38,880 nucleotides of DNA, from positions 1-38,880 of the forward strand of contig CAIYYT010000055.1 in NCBI GenBank assembly GCA_903930455.1, in the 5' to 3' direction. This stretch comes from an uncultured bacterium (GTDB lineage Bacteria > Zixibacteria > MSB-5A5 > CAIYYT01). The notes beneath the pieces were generated by a model, which worked only from the letters and a program-made list of their open reading frames with translations, searched no databases and was not told the DNA's origin. The translations under genes were made by a program, and so were the position numbers. Shown one piece after another: positions 15,801 through 22,360 of the stretch; positions within the stretch are counted from its first letter, which is position 1, and every line of letters starts with the position of its first letter.

Positions 15801-16711
15801 ACCTTATCGTTGACGATAAGCGGTGTCGTGCGCGTGATGAGCGTAGTGGGGGTCAGATTATACGTCCAAGCGCTAGCAATGCCGCAGATGTCTGTTCCGA
15901 GGGCAATGCCCGACTGTGAGGAACGACCGTAGTCGTGACCCCAAACCGGCCATTGATCGGTTGGATTCGGGACGGCGGGGTAATCGCACGCCGGCGGAGG
16001 TGTGGCGCACTTGTAGAGGTCAATGGCCCACGAATAATCGAAGCCATAGAGATCCAAATTCGAGTAGAACGCGCCGTGATAATTTGAGGATGAGCGTCCT
16101 TCTCCGTCTACACCCCAATAAGCCATAGTCGCCGGATCACCGCTGCCGGAGAAAATAGACATATATTGGCCGGCAACGTTCACAATCGGCGAAAAGCCGA
16201 CGTTGAAATTACCCTTAAAAGCCGGCATGTCAGGAATGGTAAAGTCGACATAAGCCGTTTTGCCACTCCCTGAGTGAGGCCAAGCTGCCCAAACAATCGG
16301 GTTGTACGGAACGCTGTAAATAACCGAACTCGTGTTTGGAAGCCCATCTGCATCTGAATTCCAGATATAGAAGGTCATACCAACTCCGTTGATAGAGCCC
16401 CAACCGGGCGTGCGGAGATAGAATTCGACTAAACCCAATTCAAAATCCACGCCGTTGGTGAACCGCGTGTTAGGGAAGGTCGTGCCGTTCGTAACATCCG
16501 GAAACTGCCAGATGTAATAAGTGTTATCCCAATAAGACTCATACACCCAGTCAGTACATCCGGGGGAGGTCCTGTCACCGCGAGCTCGCGTCTCCAGTTG
16601 TCCCGCCGGCTGAGCTGGGCTAATAAGTTTGGACTTGGCAGCCAAAGCTGAGTTGAACAAACCAATCATCATGGTAAGTGCGAGCACAGCTACCAAAAGT
16701 TTTTTTAACAT
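12809..16711 (-). CDS. Large secreted protein with PQQ-type beta-propeller and C-terminal dockerin-like module
   Basis: A 1300-residue secreted protein with an AGGAGG ribosome binding site and signal peptide MLKKLLVAVLALTMMIGLFNSALA. Residues about 45-245 form a beta-rich domain (WVYESYWDNTYYIWQFPDV). Residues about 260-720 contain PQQ-propeller-like blades: VNDKVYVVYADRVVCLELST, EDGWLYMGTG, IGDVVFFGNQGGVLYALNKN. A following part has an ASPM-like/Ig character (FVQFNSTNDAEALLGPVQRTA, AAGGSADFTFVFTLP). The C-terminus has two EF-hand-like loops, GDIDNNNVIDLRDLVRLSRY and GDVDNSGVVNAADVTYLAAY, the duplicated calcium-binding arrangement of type I dockerins. Dockerins bind cohesins in cellulosomes, but in this kind of bacterium such modules are common at the ends of secreted proteins and may serve surface anchoring or secretion. 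The enzymatic role, if any, is unknown. It has its own terminator and a long leader. Confidence 0.85.
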   Translation of the reverse strand: MLKKLLVAVLALTMMIGLFNSALAAKSKLISPAQPAGQLETRARGDRTSPGCTDWVYESYWDNTYYIWQFPDVTNGTTFPNTRFTNGVDFELGLVEFYLRTPGWGSINGVGMTFYIWNSDADGLPNTSSVIYSVPYNPIVWAAWPHSGSGKTAYVDFTIPDMPAFKGNFNVGFSPIVNVAGQYMSIFSGSGDPATMAYWGVDGEGRSSSNYHGAFYSNLDLYGFDYSWAIDLYKCATPPPACDYPAVPNPTDQWPVWGHDYGRSSQSGIALGTDICGIASAWTYNLTPTTLITRTTPLIVNDKVYVVYADRVVCLELSTGTPLWSSITLPWGPAVSTLLSAPAIEDGWLYMGTGATVAGGPAGFLRVNAVTGALGWGRGAGLGTVLESGTASTQVSPPVIIGDVVFFGNQGGVLYALNKNTGVTLGYTNLTVTPSSTITAKMMGSLSSDGTNLFIGTANVTTLAPALGCVYSLRFNTVTNVFTQNWVYEQPAAVQLLYPGGFFSAPSYRCGNLFIQSAAVRNVDDGYCGYRQDLNPATGAQLWFADMTEGAAWNAPAATMASPAGPIAVFSNYNTSGYNGAPTTRGIRAVNTYNSTVWAINGTSTNWDNQVWNSATVTQDNWVFYGVTDRTTGFGVWKIVNGNTGDVVTQYATSGYVNGTAIAHSNVDGHDYIVTTTYRQLNSAGTAVVGSGLVLAFRDKGVRPRLVVPTTFVQFNSTNDAEALLGPVQRTATAAVTNTGCADLTYTTTLSDGLVFAKIRTVSLSDQKLAANLAANLIDHKVGDILPNDEPKYSKFIEQSLVQNGEGDEYLPGTQVKPAIANSARLGIPTWAHWVSGDHGTIAAGGSADFTFVFTLPLMKKLGVNEFYVELSTNDPDYNPEIPFGSPQGVQSEIAYSMPYMYCGIDIDTMHFGTVGVAWANNIGLLGHGDYAREFTPSTAASDSDHMFQGSMFYAKDMNSAAWNPISGKGAWDALVDGTLLYGYYASGEDCGGCATNVTLPVEYTTDGITYTSLQGDICTYGMVDSGQSMGYYPNQDGPSMGILVHSQEIGVYGAPFADFKLTVQTINNRNATPINGLYYGSFVDWDVSLTNVDAGTGDAEKGYIYEYGSGKAYGQIGLPSKGSNWPDGTPTDPMYNGRIMHSRDDYQQDLQFDSLYNWIDKYAEGSITIKTPVDVSSYDKSYEVAFGKTDLGAYGHHTFGFATFGLSAYTSPTDVDNLRKFVNKLAGFGRGDIDNNNVIDLRDLVRLSRYVHGLGAGPVPFKHLGDVDNSGVVNAADVTYLAAYFFGLSTTPPKSTFVF

Positions 16712-17060
16712 GTACTTCCTCCTTAAATGACTTAGGAAATAACGTTTGTAGTTTGCCTTCCGGCGTCTTTCGACCCAGAAACACCAACCTTATGCTTGCC
16801 TCAACCTCGGCAGACCATGTAATCTGCCAAAGTATCGGGCAACTTCTTAAATTGGCGTCGATCCGTTCAACTTGTCTAGGGTTTAAGGATCACAGGCCAA
16901 CTACTTCTCTACTGATTCCTAATGGAGTCAGGGGTTAAACTACTTTATCATATTCGGCGTACCAAACGGATTCTTTAGTTTTCCCCGAAGCGTCGTACAC
17001 GGAATTATCTAAGTTTCTATATCTTTACGGGAACCGCCTAAGCGATTTCACCTCCTAAAA
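16712..17060 (-). promoter_or_regulatory. Long, possibly structured 5' leader of the PQQ/dockerin-like gene
   Basis: Upstream of ATG 16711 the minus strand has no gene for over 1 kb but contains several possible RNA hairpins. GTTTAA (about 16947-16942) and TTAAAC (about 16886-16881) could enclose CTGACTCC-ATTA-GGAATCAG. GGCAGA-TTACATGG-TCTGCC lies near 16820. A GGGTC-GAAA-GACGCC tetraloop hairpin lies near 16768. It matches no riboswitch class I can recognise by eye. An AGGAGG followed by GTG near 17054 could begin a 9-codon leader peptide, but that is speculative. Confidence 0.35.
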
Positions 17061-17430
17061 CAACAATGAAGACTCAAGTAAGTAATCAACGACAAGTAAA
17101 TGAAAATGAGATTTGGTAAGAGTGGATCAAGGATCCATGCACCAAGAGTTAGTCAGATGAGGTAATAATCCACCATCATCAAACTCGAAAATGCGTGAGT
17201 CAGAGGCTTATGACTACTAAACGTGCTTGTACTGCAAATTCATGATGTGCACAGAGCACACCAAAACGTTCAATCACCGGGAGTAATGTACAAATCTGCT
17301 TCAGAATGTCAAGAACATTCTTGCATCCGCCCGGAAATTGTGGCGCTCCTGCTTCCTGTGGAAACGCCACGACCCCGTTTCGGGAAGGCGGTTTTTGCGC
17401 CAAAATGCTCCTCTCCTTATAGGGAACCCT

Positions 17431-17594
17431 GTAGGTCGAAACCCCCTATCGGACGACACCTGGCTTACAAACGCCCTTCTACGGGGTTTCGACATTCCAA
17501 TCTTGAGGGGACTTCGGGATAAGGAGCGCTGTCGAAACCTCGACGAGAGAGTGCGAACAGTCCACGCGTCTTCTCCACAGGGGTTTCGACCTAC
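17431..17594. repeat. Two nested palindromic units with a GTCGAAACC core
   Basis: Four related segments alternate in direction: GTAGGTCGAAACCCC (17431-17445), GGGGTTTCGACA (17483-17494), TGTCGAAACCTC (17530-17541) and GGGGTTTCGACCTAC (17580-17594). The outermost pair is a perfect 15-bp inverted repeat; the inner pair matches at 11 of 12 positions. The arrangement suggests two palindromic elements inserted next to each other, or one duplicated element. This explains the high apparent coding potential of overlapping ORFs in this stretch. Confidence 0.75.
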
Positions 17595-17641
17595 TACTTC
17601 CGAAAATGCATTGCTCAAAACTGACATTGTAGCCAAAGAAC

Positions 17642-17680
17642 GAAGAACCCACCCGACGCTGCGCTCTGGGTGGGGTACAA
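17642..17680 (-). repeat. Dispersed palindrome family A, copy 2
   Basis: GAAGAACCCACCCGACGCTG continues to CGCTCTGGGTGGGGTACAA. Its reverse complement matches the element at 7971-8009 almost base for base, in the opposite orientation relative to the window. The matching includes both 7-bp arms and the TTGTAC start. Confidence 0.75.
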
Positions 17681-17733
17681 TGCTAAGCGCTTATACATTG
17701 TCCGGCAGTAAGTTATCTCCTGCGGAATAGATT

Positions 17734-17754
17734 GTTATTATTAACGATAATAAC
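17734..17754. promoter_or_regulatory. AT-rich palindrome upstream of small ORF
   Basis: GTTATTAT (17734-17741) and ATAATAAC (17747-17754) with a 5-nt centre. It resembles the TATTATYAATAATA motifs at 17982, 18138 and 19591. As an intergenic site about 215 nt before the small ORF, it could be an operator for this gene cluster. Confidence 0.35.
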
Positions 17755-17968
17755 TGATTATAACAGTCGTCATCACCCTGTCTGCCGCTTTCGCCGGTCG
17801 TCTGTCGCCGAACATCCGCTTCTCCCCAATTGTTCACACGCGGGAAATCATATCTAACCCATTGCTTTATATTGTCATGGTAGCTTCCGGCAGACGCAGA
17901 TAGGACGGTGCTGTGGTTATGTAGGCAGAGCGCGATTTGAGCGGCAGACCCAGCAGCGGAGGGATTCT

Positions 17969-18181
17969 ATGGACAGTGACCTATTATTAATAATACATGC
18001 AAGAAAACTGAAGAAAACGAAAGCCCAGATACGTCGTTATTTGGACGCCCAACATGGGCACGGACCATACCTAAAGTGCCGGTATTATGAAGGCGTTAGA
18101 GAGATAACACTAGCGACGAAACAGTGCGGAGGCGATGTATTATCAATAATAGCAAAAGATAAACTTCTTGACCAATCCTAA
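17969..18181 (+). CDS. Small hypothetical protein
   Basis: A 70-residue ORF beginning MDSDLLLIIHARKLKKTKAQ, with a good GGAGGG ribosome binding site 6-11 nt before the ATG. I recognise no family. The middle is basic and could be helical (ARKLKKTKAQIRRYLDAQH), then GPYLKCRYYEGVREITLATK and a short hydrophobic stretch with a Cys. Its codon use is unlike its neighbours: many TTA, ATA and CTA codons, and AT-rich 14-mers at both ends of the gene. This hints at recent acquisition or deliberate slow translation. It lies 23 nt before the TPR gene, which has no visible ribosome binding site, so translation of the two may be linked. It could also be non-coding sequence; the ribosome binding site is the main argument for a gene. 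Confidence 0.45.
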   Translation: MDSDLLLIIHARKLKKTKAQIRRYLDAQHGHGPYLKCRYYEGVREITLATKQCGGDVLSIIAKDKLLDQS

Positions 18182-18204
18182 AAGTTGCGTACATTTACAT
18201 TGGT

Positions 18205-19527
18205 ATGAAGCTGTCTTTTAAGCAACTTATGGGAGCGATCCGCGAGCGGTTCCGGCGGCATGCCGATCCGGAAACCCAGTTCGAGATGATCAACGACGCG
18301 CTTGAGGATGGGGATTTTGAGACCGTCCTTGAGGAGACCGATAAGATCATCTCCCGGTCGCGGTATGTCTCCAATTTCGCGGGCCGCGTGCTTGCCAAGA
18401 CGCGATTTTTTAACTCGTCCGAGGAATACAACAATTACCTGCTGCGTCATCCGACGCAATCCTATATCAGTTGGGAGTTCCCGCTGGCTCCGGAAGCGCA
18501 TTTTCATCGCGCTATGGTCTTCCAGAAGTCGGGGCGGCTGAAATCGAGTCGCGAAGAGATTGAGAAATCGCTGATGGAGTTTCCCGATTCCGCGAAGTAT
18601 CTGGTGGAACTCGGCTTCATTCTCTTCAACATGAAGCAGTATTCGGACGCGGCGGCTGCGTTTGAGAGGGCGCTGGAGAACGATCTGACTGATGATCGTC
18701 TCTATTCCAGTCGCGCTCAGATCGGTCTGGGGTTGCTGCATCTGGAACAGGCGGACTACCGCGGCGCCAAAAGCTGCCTCAATGAGGCACGACGTCTCTC
18801 ACCGGACAATCGCGAAGTGATGGCGCATCTACATCTATTGTCGGAACTCGAAACCGATCCGCGCCAACGCGCCGACTACTTCCTCGGTGTCGGCAGTTTT
18901 GATTCGGCGATGGAAGCGTTTAACGAGGCGCTGCTTCAGAATCCGAATGATTTCGATATGCACCTGGGTATTGCGTTCACATACAAAGAGCTTCAGCAGT
19001 TCGATCTTGCGGAGAAGCACATCAAGAAAGCTTTCCAGTACAACCCGGGCAGCGCGCAGGTCAATTTTGCGCTTGGCTGGACCTACCTGATGCAGGATCG
19101 CCCGGAATTGGCGGAAGAGGAAATCATCAAGGCCATCCGCAAGAATCCTTACGACGGCGGTTTTTATGTCGGACTGGCCTATGTCTATCTCGAACGCGCC
19201 AGAGCGGGCGAAATCATCGAGGCCGACAAGCTGATATCAGCCACGACCCGCGCGGCAGAGTTGGATCCACATTATCCCGAATCGTACATGATCCTCGCCG
19301 AGTACTATCAGCTGGAGGAAAATCTGGCGGCGGCACGTAAAGCGATCGAGTCGGCAGTCCGCATTTCCCCGAACAATCAGTCGGCGCACATCCTCGCCGC
19401 CGAAATCTATCTTGAACTGGGACGCAAAAAACGCTCCATGCATCATCTCAACGAGGCGGCTGATTTCGGACGCGACACTGAGGAGATGCGGCAGTTGCGC
19501 GACCGGCTTCAAGGCGAAGACCTTTGA
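18205..19527 (+). CDS. Tetratricopeptide-repeat (TPR) protein
   Basis: A 440-residue, probably cytoplasmic protein made of degenerate TPR units. Clear helical pairs include AKYLVELGFILFNMKQYSDAAAAFERALEND, FDSAMEAFNEALLQNPNDFDMHLGIAFTYKE, FDLAEKHIKKAFQYNPGSAQVNFALGWTYL and ESYMILAEYYQLEENLAAARKAIESAVRISP, with the usual A/Y/P spacing. The first about 90 residues are less repetitive. TPRs are protein-interaction scaffolds; the partner is not evident. There is no signal peptide and no clear ribosome binding site before ATG 18205. Its TGA overlaps the TTG start of the membrane-anchored nuclease gene (TTGA), so the two proteins are probably made together. Confidence 0.87.
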   Translation: MKLSFKQLMGAIRERFRRHADPETQFEMINDALEDGDFETVLEETDKIISRSRYVSNFAGRVLAKTRFFNSSEEYNNYLLRHPTQSYISWEFPLAPEAHFHRAMVFQKSGRLKSSREEIEKSLMEFPDSAKYLVELGFILFNMKQYSDAAAAFERALENDLTDDRLYSSRAQIGLGLLHLEQADYRGAKSCLNEARRLSPDNREVMAHLHLLSELETDPRQRADYFLGVGSFDSAMEAFNEALLQNPNDFDMHLGIAFTYKELQQFDLAEKHIKKAFQYNPGSAQVNFALGWTYLMQDRPELAEEEIIKAIRKNPYDGGFYVGLAYVYLERARAGEIIEADKLISATTRAAELDPHYPESYMILAEYYQLEENLAAARKAIESAVRISPNNQSAHILAAEIYLELGRKKRSMHHLNEAADFGRDTEEMRQLRDRLQGEDL

Positions 19528-20189
19528 GACGATCTTCTTCCCTGACTTCTAATCGCCTGTTTTTCCTGCTTCTCATTGTAGCGCTCCTAATATTATCAAT
19601 AATAATAAAGAAGCATATTGAGAAGCCGTCTCGCCCTCCGATCGAGAAGACGGGGGCAGCACGGGTGATCGACGGCGACACGTTTGTGGACGCAGATGGC
19701 CGCAAGATACGCCTTCTGGCCATTGACACGCCGGAAAAGGGGGAACCGTACTACGAGGACGCCAAAGATGAACTCAAGCGCATTATAGGTAATCGCAGGC
19801 TTCGTTTCGAATTCGGCCCCGAATCGACCGACCGCTATGGGCGTCTGCTGGCGTTTGTTTTCGCTGACGATTCGATTTTCGTCAATGCACGCCTGTTGGA
19901 GGAAGGTTTAGCGCGCACCTATTTTTTTGAGGAGAACATGCTGACGAGCCCCTACGCCGATCACCTCTGTCAGTCGCAGAAAGTGGCGCTACACGCCGGC
20001 CTTGGGATTTGGTCGCTAAAAGAACCACGCGCCGAGACGCGCTATTTTGGCAATCCACGCACGCTGCGCTTCCACCGACCGAGCTGCAACTCAGTTGAGC
20101 ATTCGGACACGACCTCGCTTTTGCGCGCCGCTAACCGGGATTTCTTCTTGGAACAGTGCTATTCGCCCTGCCGCAACTGTAAGCCCTGA
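19524..20189 (+). CDS. Membrane-anchored thermonuclease (SNase-like) with C-terminal Ada-type zinc module
   Basis: A 221-residue protein with three parts. A single N-terminal membrane anchor (RLFFLLLIVALLILSIIIKK) precedes a staphylococcal-nuclease domain: ARVIDGDTFVDADGRKIRLL, AIDTPEKGEPYYEDAKDEL and STDRYGRLLAFVF, which carry the candidate catalytic arginines and acidic calcium ligands. The last about 40 residues (RFHRPSCNSVEHS to CYSPCRNCKP) match the four-cysteine/His pattern of the Ada metal-binding domain often appended to bacterial SNases. The protein likely faces the periplasm and cleaves DNA or RNA. The start is TTG, overlapping the TPR gene stop by 4 nt. The signal region contains the rare-codon 14-mer TATTATCAATAATA seen also in the small ORF upstream. 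Confidence 0.87.
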   Translation: MRRSSSLTSNRLFFLLLIVALLILSIIIKKHIEKPSRPPIEKTGAARVIDGDTFVDADGRKIRLLAIDTPEKGEPYYEDAKDELKRIIGNRRLRFEFGPESTDRYGRLLAFVFADDSIFVNARLLEEGLARTYFFEENMLTSPYADHLCQSQKVALHAGLGIWSLKEPRAETRYFGNPRTLRFHRPSCNSVEHSDTTSLLRAANRDFFLEQCYSPCRNCKP

Positions 20190-20229
20190 GAGCTGGCATC
20201 CAGTACAATCTTTGCCGATAGAAGGGGTG

Positions 20230-20907
20230 ATGAAACGGATGAGCATCGTTGCGCTTGTGTTGTTGTCCAGCACGGTATGTATCGCCGGTCGGTACTCGGA
20301 ACTTGATCGCACCGGCTCGGTCTATCTGTCGCCCAAATTCGGATATTCGCTTCCAGTTGGCGCTCTGGCGGATCAGGACTATACCAAACCGGCAGCAAGC
20401 TGGCGCAAGGATGGGATTTCCTTCACGCTGGAGGCGGGGTACTACCTGTCGAATACGTCGGTGTTCGGCATAGAGGGCTCCTACTCGACGTTCAATCCAA
20501 AGCAGCTTGCGGGATTCTCCGTGAATTCGGATAAGTCGCGGGTGCGCATTCGTCGCGCCGGAGTCTTCCTGCAGTACCAAATGGTCTCGACGGGTCGATA
20601 TCGTCCATTCATCAAGCTCGGCGCGGGTATTTTTGAAGCGAGCCGTTTTTCGCTACCGCAACCGTCTCAGGATCCGGTCATCTACAGTGATTATTCGCTT
20701 GGCGGCCGTCCGGTCTTTTCGCTGGGCATTGGATTCCTCGGCTACATTTCCCCGACTTTGAGCGCATCGTTCTCGGTCGAGGCGGTCTCCATGAACTCGT
20801 TTGGTTCATCCTGGGAGACGTCCGGGTCCACGTACGGGCCACTGAACAAGAATATGCTTTTCTTCCCCGTCTATTTTAGCCTGCTCTATCATCTGCCAAA
20901 CGACTAG
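20230..20907 (+). CDS. Outer-membrane beta-barrel protein
   Basis: The track starts at 20047, inside the nuclease gene, but the signal peptide MKRMSIVALVLLSSTVCIAG begins at 20230 (or MSIV at 20239, which is better spaced from the GAAGGGG ribosome binding site). The mature part of about 205 residues is alternating beta-strand: VYLSPKFGYSLPVGAL, SFTLEAGYYLSNTSVFGIEGSYS, AGVFLQYQMVSTGRYRPFIKLGAGIF and PTLSASFSVEAVSM, ending in a strand FPVYFSLLYHLPND. This fits the 8-stranded OmpW/OmpA-like porin-family fold and implies an outer membrane. Function is unknown; such proteins often serve adhesion or small-molecule passage. It lies 40 nt downstream of the nuclease gene and may be co-transcribed. 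Confidence 0.82.
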   Translation: MKRMSIVALVLLSSTVCIAGRYSELDRTGSVYLSPKFGYSLPVGALADQDYTKPAASWRKDGISFTLEAGYYLSNTSVFGIEGSYSTFNPKQLAGFSVNSDKSRVRIRRAGVFLQYQMVSTGRYRPFIKLGAGIFEASRFSLPQPSQDPVIYSDYSLGGRPVFSLGIGFLGYISPTLSASFSVEAVSMNSFGSSWETSGSTYGPLNKNMLFFPVYFSLLYHLPND

Positions 20908-21072
20908 TCATTGTTGAGCGACACGTGGAGATGGGCTTTTTGTCTGTTGAGCCTGACGTCGTTCTAAGACAGAGGGGCTATCGATCCAATTTGGTCACTA
21001 CGTAAAGCGCGTCGCGGGCGATTTTCTGCCTTCCGCCCCTATTCACAGAGCCGCGCGATAGGATGATTTCTG

Positions 21073-21101
21073 TTGCGTGATGGCGCCAACTGTGTTAAAA
21101 T
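21073..21101 (+). promoter_or_regulatory. Candidate sigma70-type promoter for the yebC-ruv-queA operon
   Basis: TTGCGT (21073-21078), a 17-nt spacer, TAAAAT (21096-21101). Both boxes are close to consensus with ideal spacing, about 34 nt before the yebC start. Transcription would begin near 21108. Confidence 0.6.
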
Positions 21102-21134
21102 AGTATGATTAGTATTGACTTGTTGGAGGAATCG

Positions 21135-21884
21135 ATGTCTGGTCATTCCAAATGGTCGACGATTAAGCGCAAGAAAGGCAAAGCCGATGCCGAGCGCGGC
21201 CGGATTTTCACCAAGCTGATCAAGGAAATCACGGTTGCGGCGCGTAGCGGTGGCGGTAATCCGGATCACAACCCACGCTTACGCTCGGCGATTCTGGCCG
21301 CTAAGGGCGGTAGTATGCCAGCGGATAATATCAAGCGGGCGATCCAGAAAGGCACCGGCGAGCTTCCCGGTGTTAATTACGAAGAAATCACGTATGAGGG
21401 CTACGGGCCCGGCGGAGTGGCTGTATTGGTTGAAGTGTTTACGGACAACAAAAATCGCACGGTGTCGGACATTCGTCATGTTTTCGCCAAACACGCCGGC
21501 AACCTCGGTGAAAGCGGTTGCGTCGGTTGGATATTCGTGAAGACGGGCGTAATCGAAGTCGAGAGGTCACGTATCAGTGAAGACGAATTGTTGGAACTGG
21601 CGCTGGAAGCCGGTGCGAACGACGTCTCAAGCGAAGGCGACGTCTATGAGATCACGACAACACCGGAAGCATTTGAAGTCGTTCGTTTAGCTATTGAAAA
21701 GAAGGGTCTGCCGATGGTATCCGCGGAAGTATCCAAGGTGCCGCAGAACTTCGTGAAACTGGACGCCAAACACGCCGAGCAAATGATCAAACTGTATGAG
21801 TCGCTGGATGAACACGACGATGTGCAGAAAGTCTACGCCAATTTCGACATCGACGACGAGATTCTGGAGAAGCTGAGCGGTTGA
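21135..21884 (+). CDS. yebC: YebC/PmpR family protein (TACO1-like)
   Basis: A 249-residue protein starting [20 protein letters not shown], the universal N-terminus of this family. ATG 21135 has a TTGGAGGA ribosome binding site; the track's earlier start adds a non-conserved leader. Other family blocks are visible: [67 protein letters not shown] and the C-terminal [16 protein letters not shown]. YebC proteins have been described as DNA-binding transcriptional regulators and, for the YebC2/TACO1 type, as translation factors relieving ribosome stalling. It is the first gene of a long operon and directly precedes ruvC, the standard order in many bacteria. The stop and the ruvC start share one base (TGATG). 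Confidence 0.96.
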   Translation: MSGHSKWSTIKRKKGKADAERGRIFTKLIKEITVAARSGGGNPDHNPRLRSAILAAKGGSMPADNIKRAIQKGTGELPGVNYEEITYEGYGPGGVAVLVEVFTDNKNRTVSDIRHVFAKHAGNLGESGCVGWIFVKTGVIEVERSRISEDELLELALEAGANDVSSEGDVYEITTTPEAFEVVRLAIEKKGLPMVSAEVSKVPQNFVKLDAKHAEQMIKLYESLDEHDDVQKVYANFDIDDEILEKLSG

Positions 21885-22360
21885 TGAAAATCCTCGGGAT
21901 CGACCCCGGGTTGGCCGTAACCGGCTATGGCATCATTGAAGTCGACGGAGACAAGGTGAAACTTCTGAACGCGGGCACTCATTCGACGAGCAGCGGTATG
22001 CTCTCCGAGCGGCTCAAGAGCATCTTCGTGAGGATAAGAGAGCTTCTCGATGCCGAAGTCCCTGCTGAAGTGGCGATTGAAGAAGGGTTCTACGGAAAGA
22101 ACGTCAAGGTAGCCATGAGCCTGGGGCAGGCGCGCGGCGCCGTGGTGCTCGCCTGCGCACTTAACGGCGTACCAATTTATGAGTATTCACCGCGTGAAGT
22201 AAAACAGGCGGTGGTCGGTCGAGGCGCGGCCTCGAAAGAACAGGTCAATTACATGATCAAACAGTTGTTGAATCTAAGCGAATTGCCTTCGCCGCTTGAT
22301 GTGTCCGATGCATTGGCAGTCGCCTATTGCCACGTCCTGAAGAAGGCGAGGAAGTTCTGA
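21884..22360 (+). CDS. ruvC: Holliday junction resolvase RuvC
   Basis: A 158-residue RuvC, the endonuclease that cuts Holliday junctions after RuvAB branch migration. The four catalytic carboxylates are in the expected places: ILGIDPGLAVTGYG (Asp), VAIEEGFYGKN (Glu), and the final PLDVSDALAVAYCH (two Asp). The family block ALSLGQARGA appears as AMSLGQARGAVVLA, and the basic YSPREVKQAVVGRGAASKEQV segment binds DNA. ATG 21884 overlaps the yebC TGA by one base; the track's TTG at 21881 is less likely. The ruvA reading frame starts inside its stop codon. Confidence 0.97.
   Translation: MKILGIDPGLAVTGYGIIEVDGDKVKLLNAGTHSTSSGMLSERLKSIFVRIRELLDAEVPAEVAIEEGFYGKNVKVAMSLGQARGAVVLACALNGVPIYEYSPREVKQAVVGRGAASKEQVNYMIKQLLNLSELPSPLDVSDALAVAYCHVLKKARKF

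Larger units (their letters stand above)
17061..17968. other. Repeat-containing intergenic region
   Basis: No convincing gene lies here. The longest track ORFs (17301-17636 minus, 17338-17730 plus, 17223-17522 plus) overlap one another, have an arginine/proline-rich random look, and are made largely of the palindromic repeats at 17431-17594 and 17642-17680. The promoter for the small ORF and TPR gene downstream should lie near the right end, where an AT-rich palindrome (17734-17754) stands out. Confidence 0.5.

Noticed and set aside
16712-17060. c-di-GMP (GEMM) riboswitch in the leader of the PQQ/dockerin-like gene
   Set aside because: A GACGCC...GGCAAAC string is reminiscent, but the order of conserved segments is wrong and the tetraloop-receptor arrangement is absent.
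17301-17730. ORFs of 99-130 aa on both strands
   Set aside because: They are explained by the nested GTCGAAACC palindromes; they overlap each other, are Arg/Pro-rich and lack ribosome binding sites.
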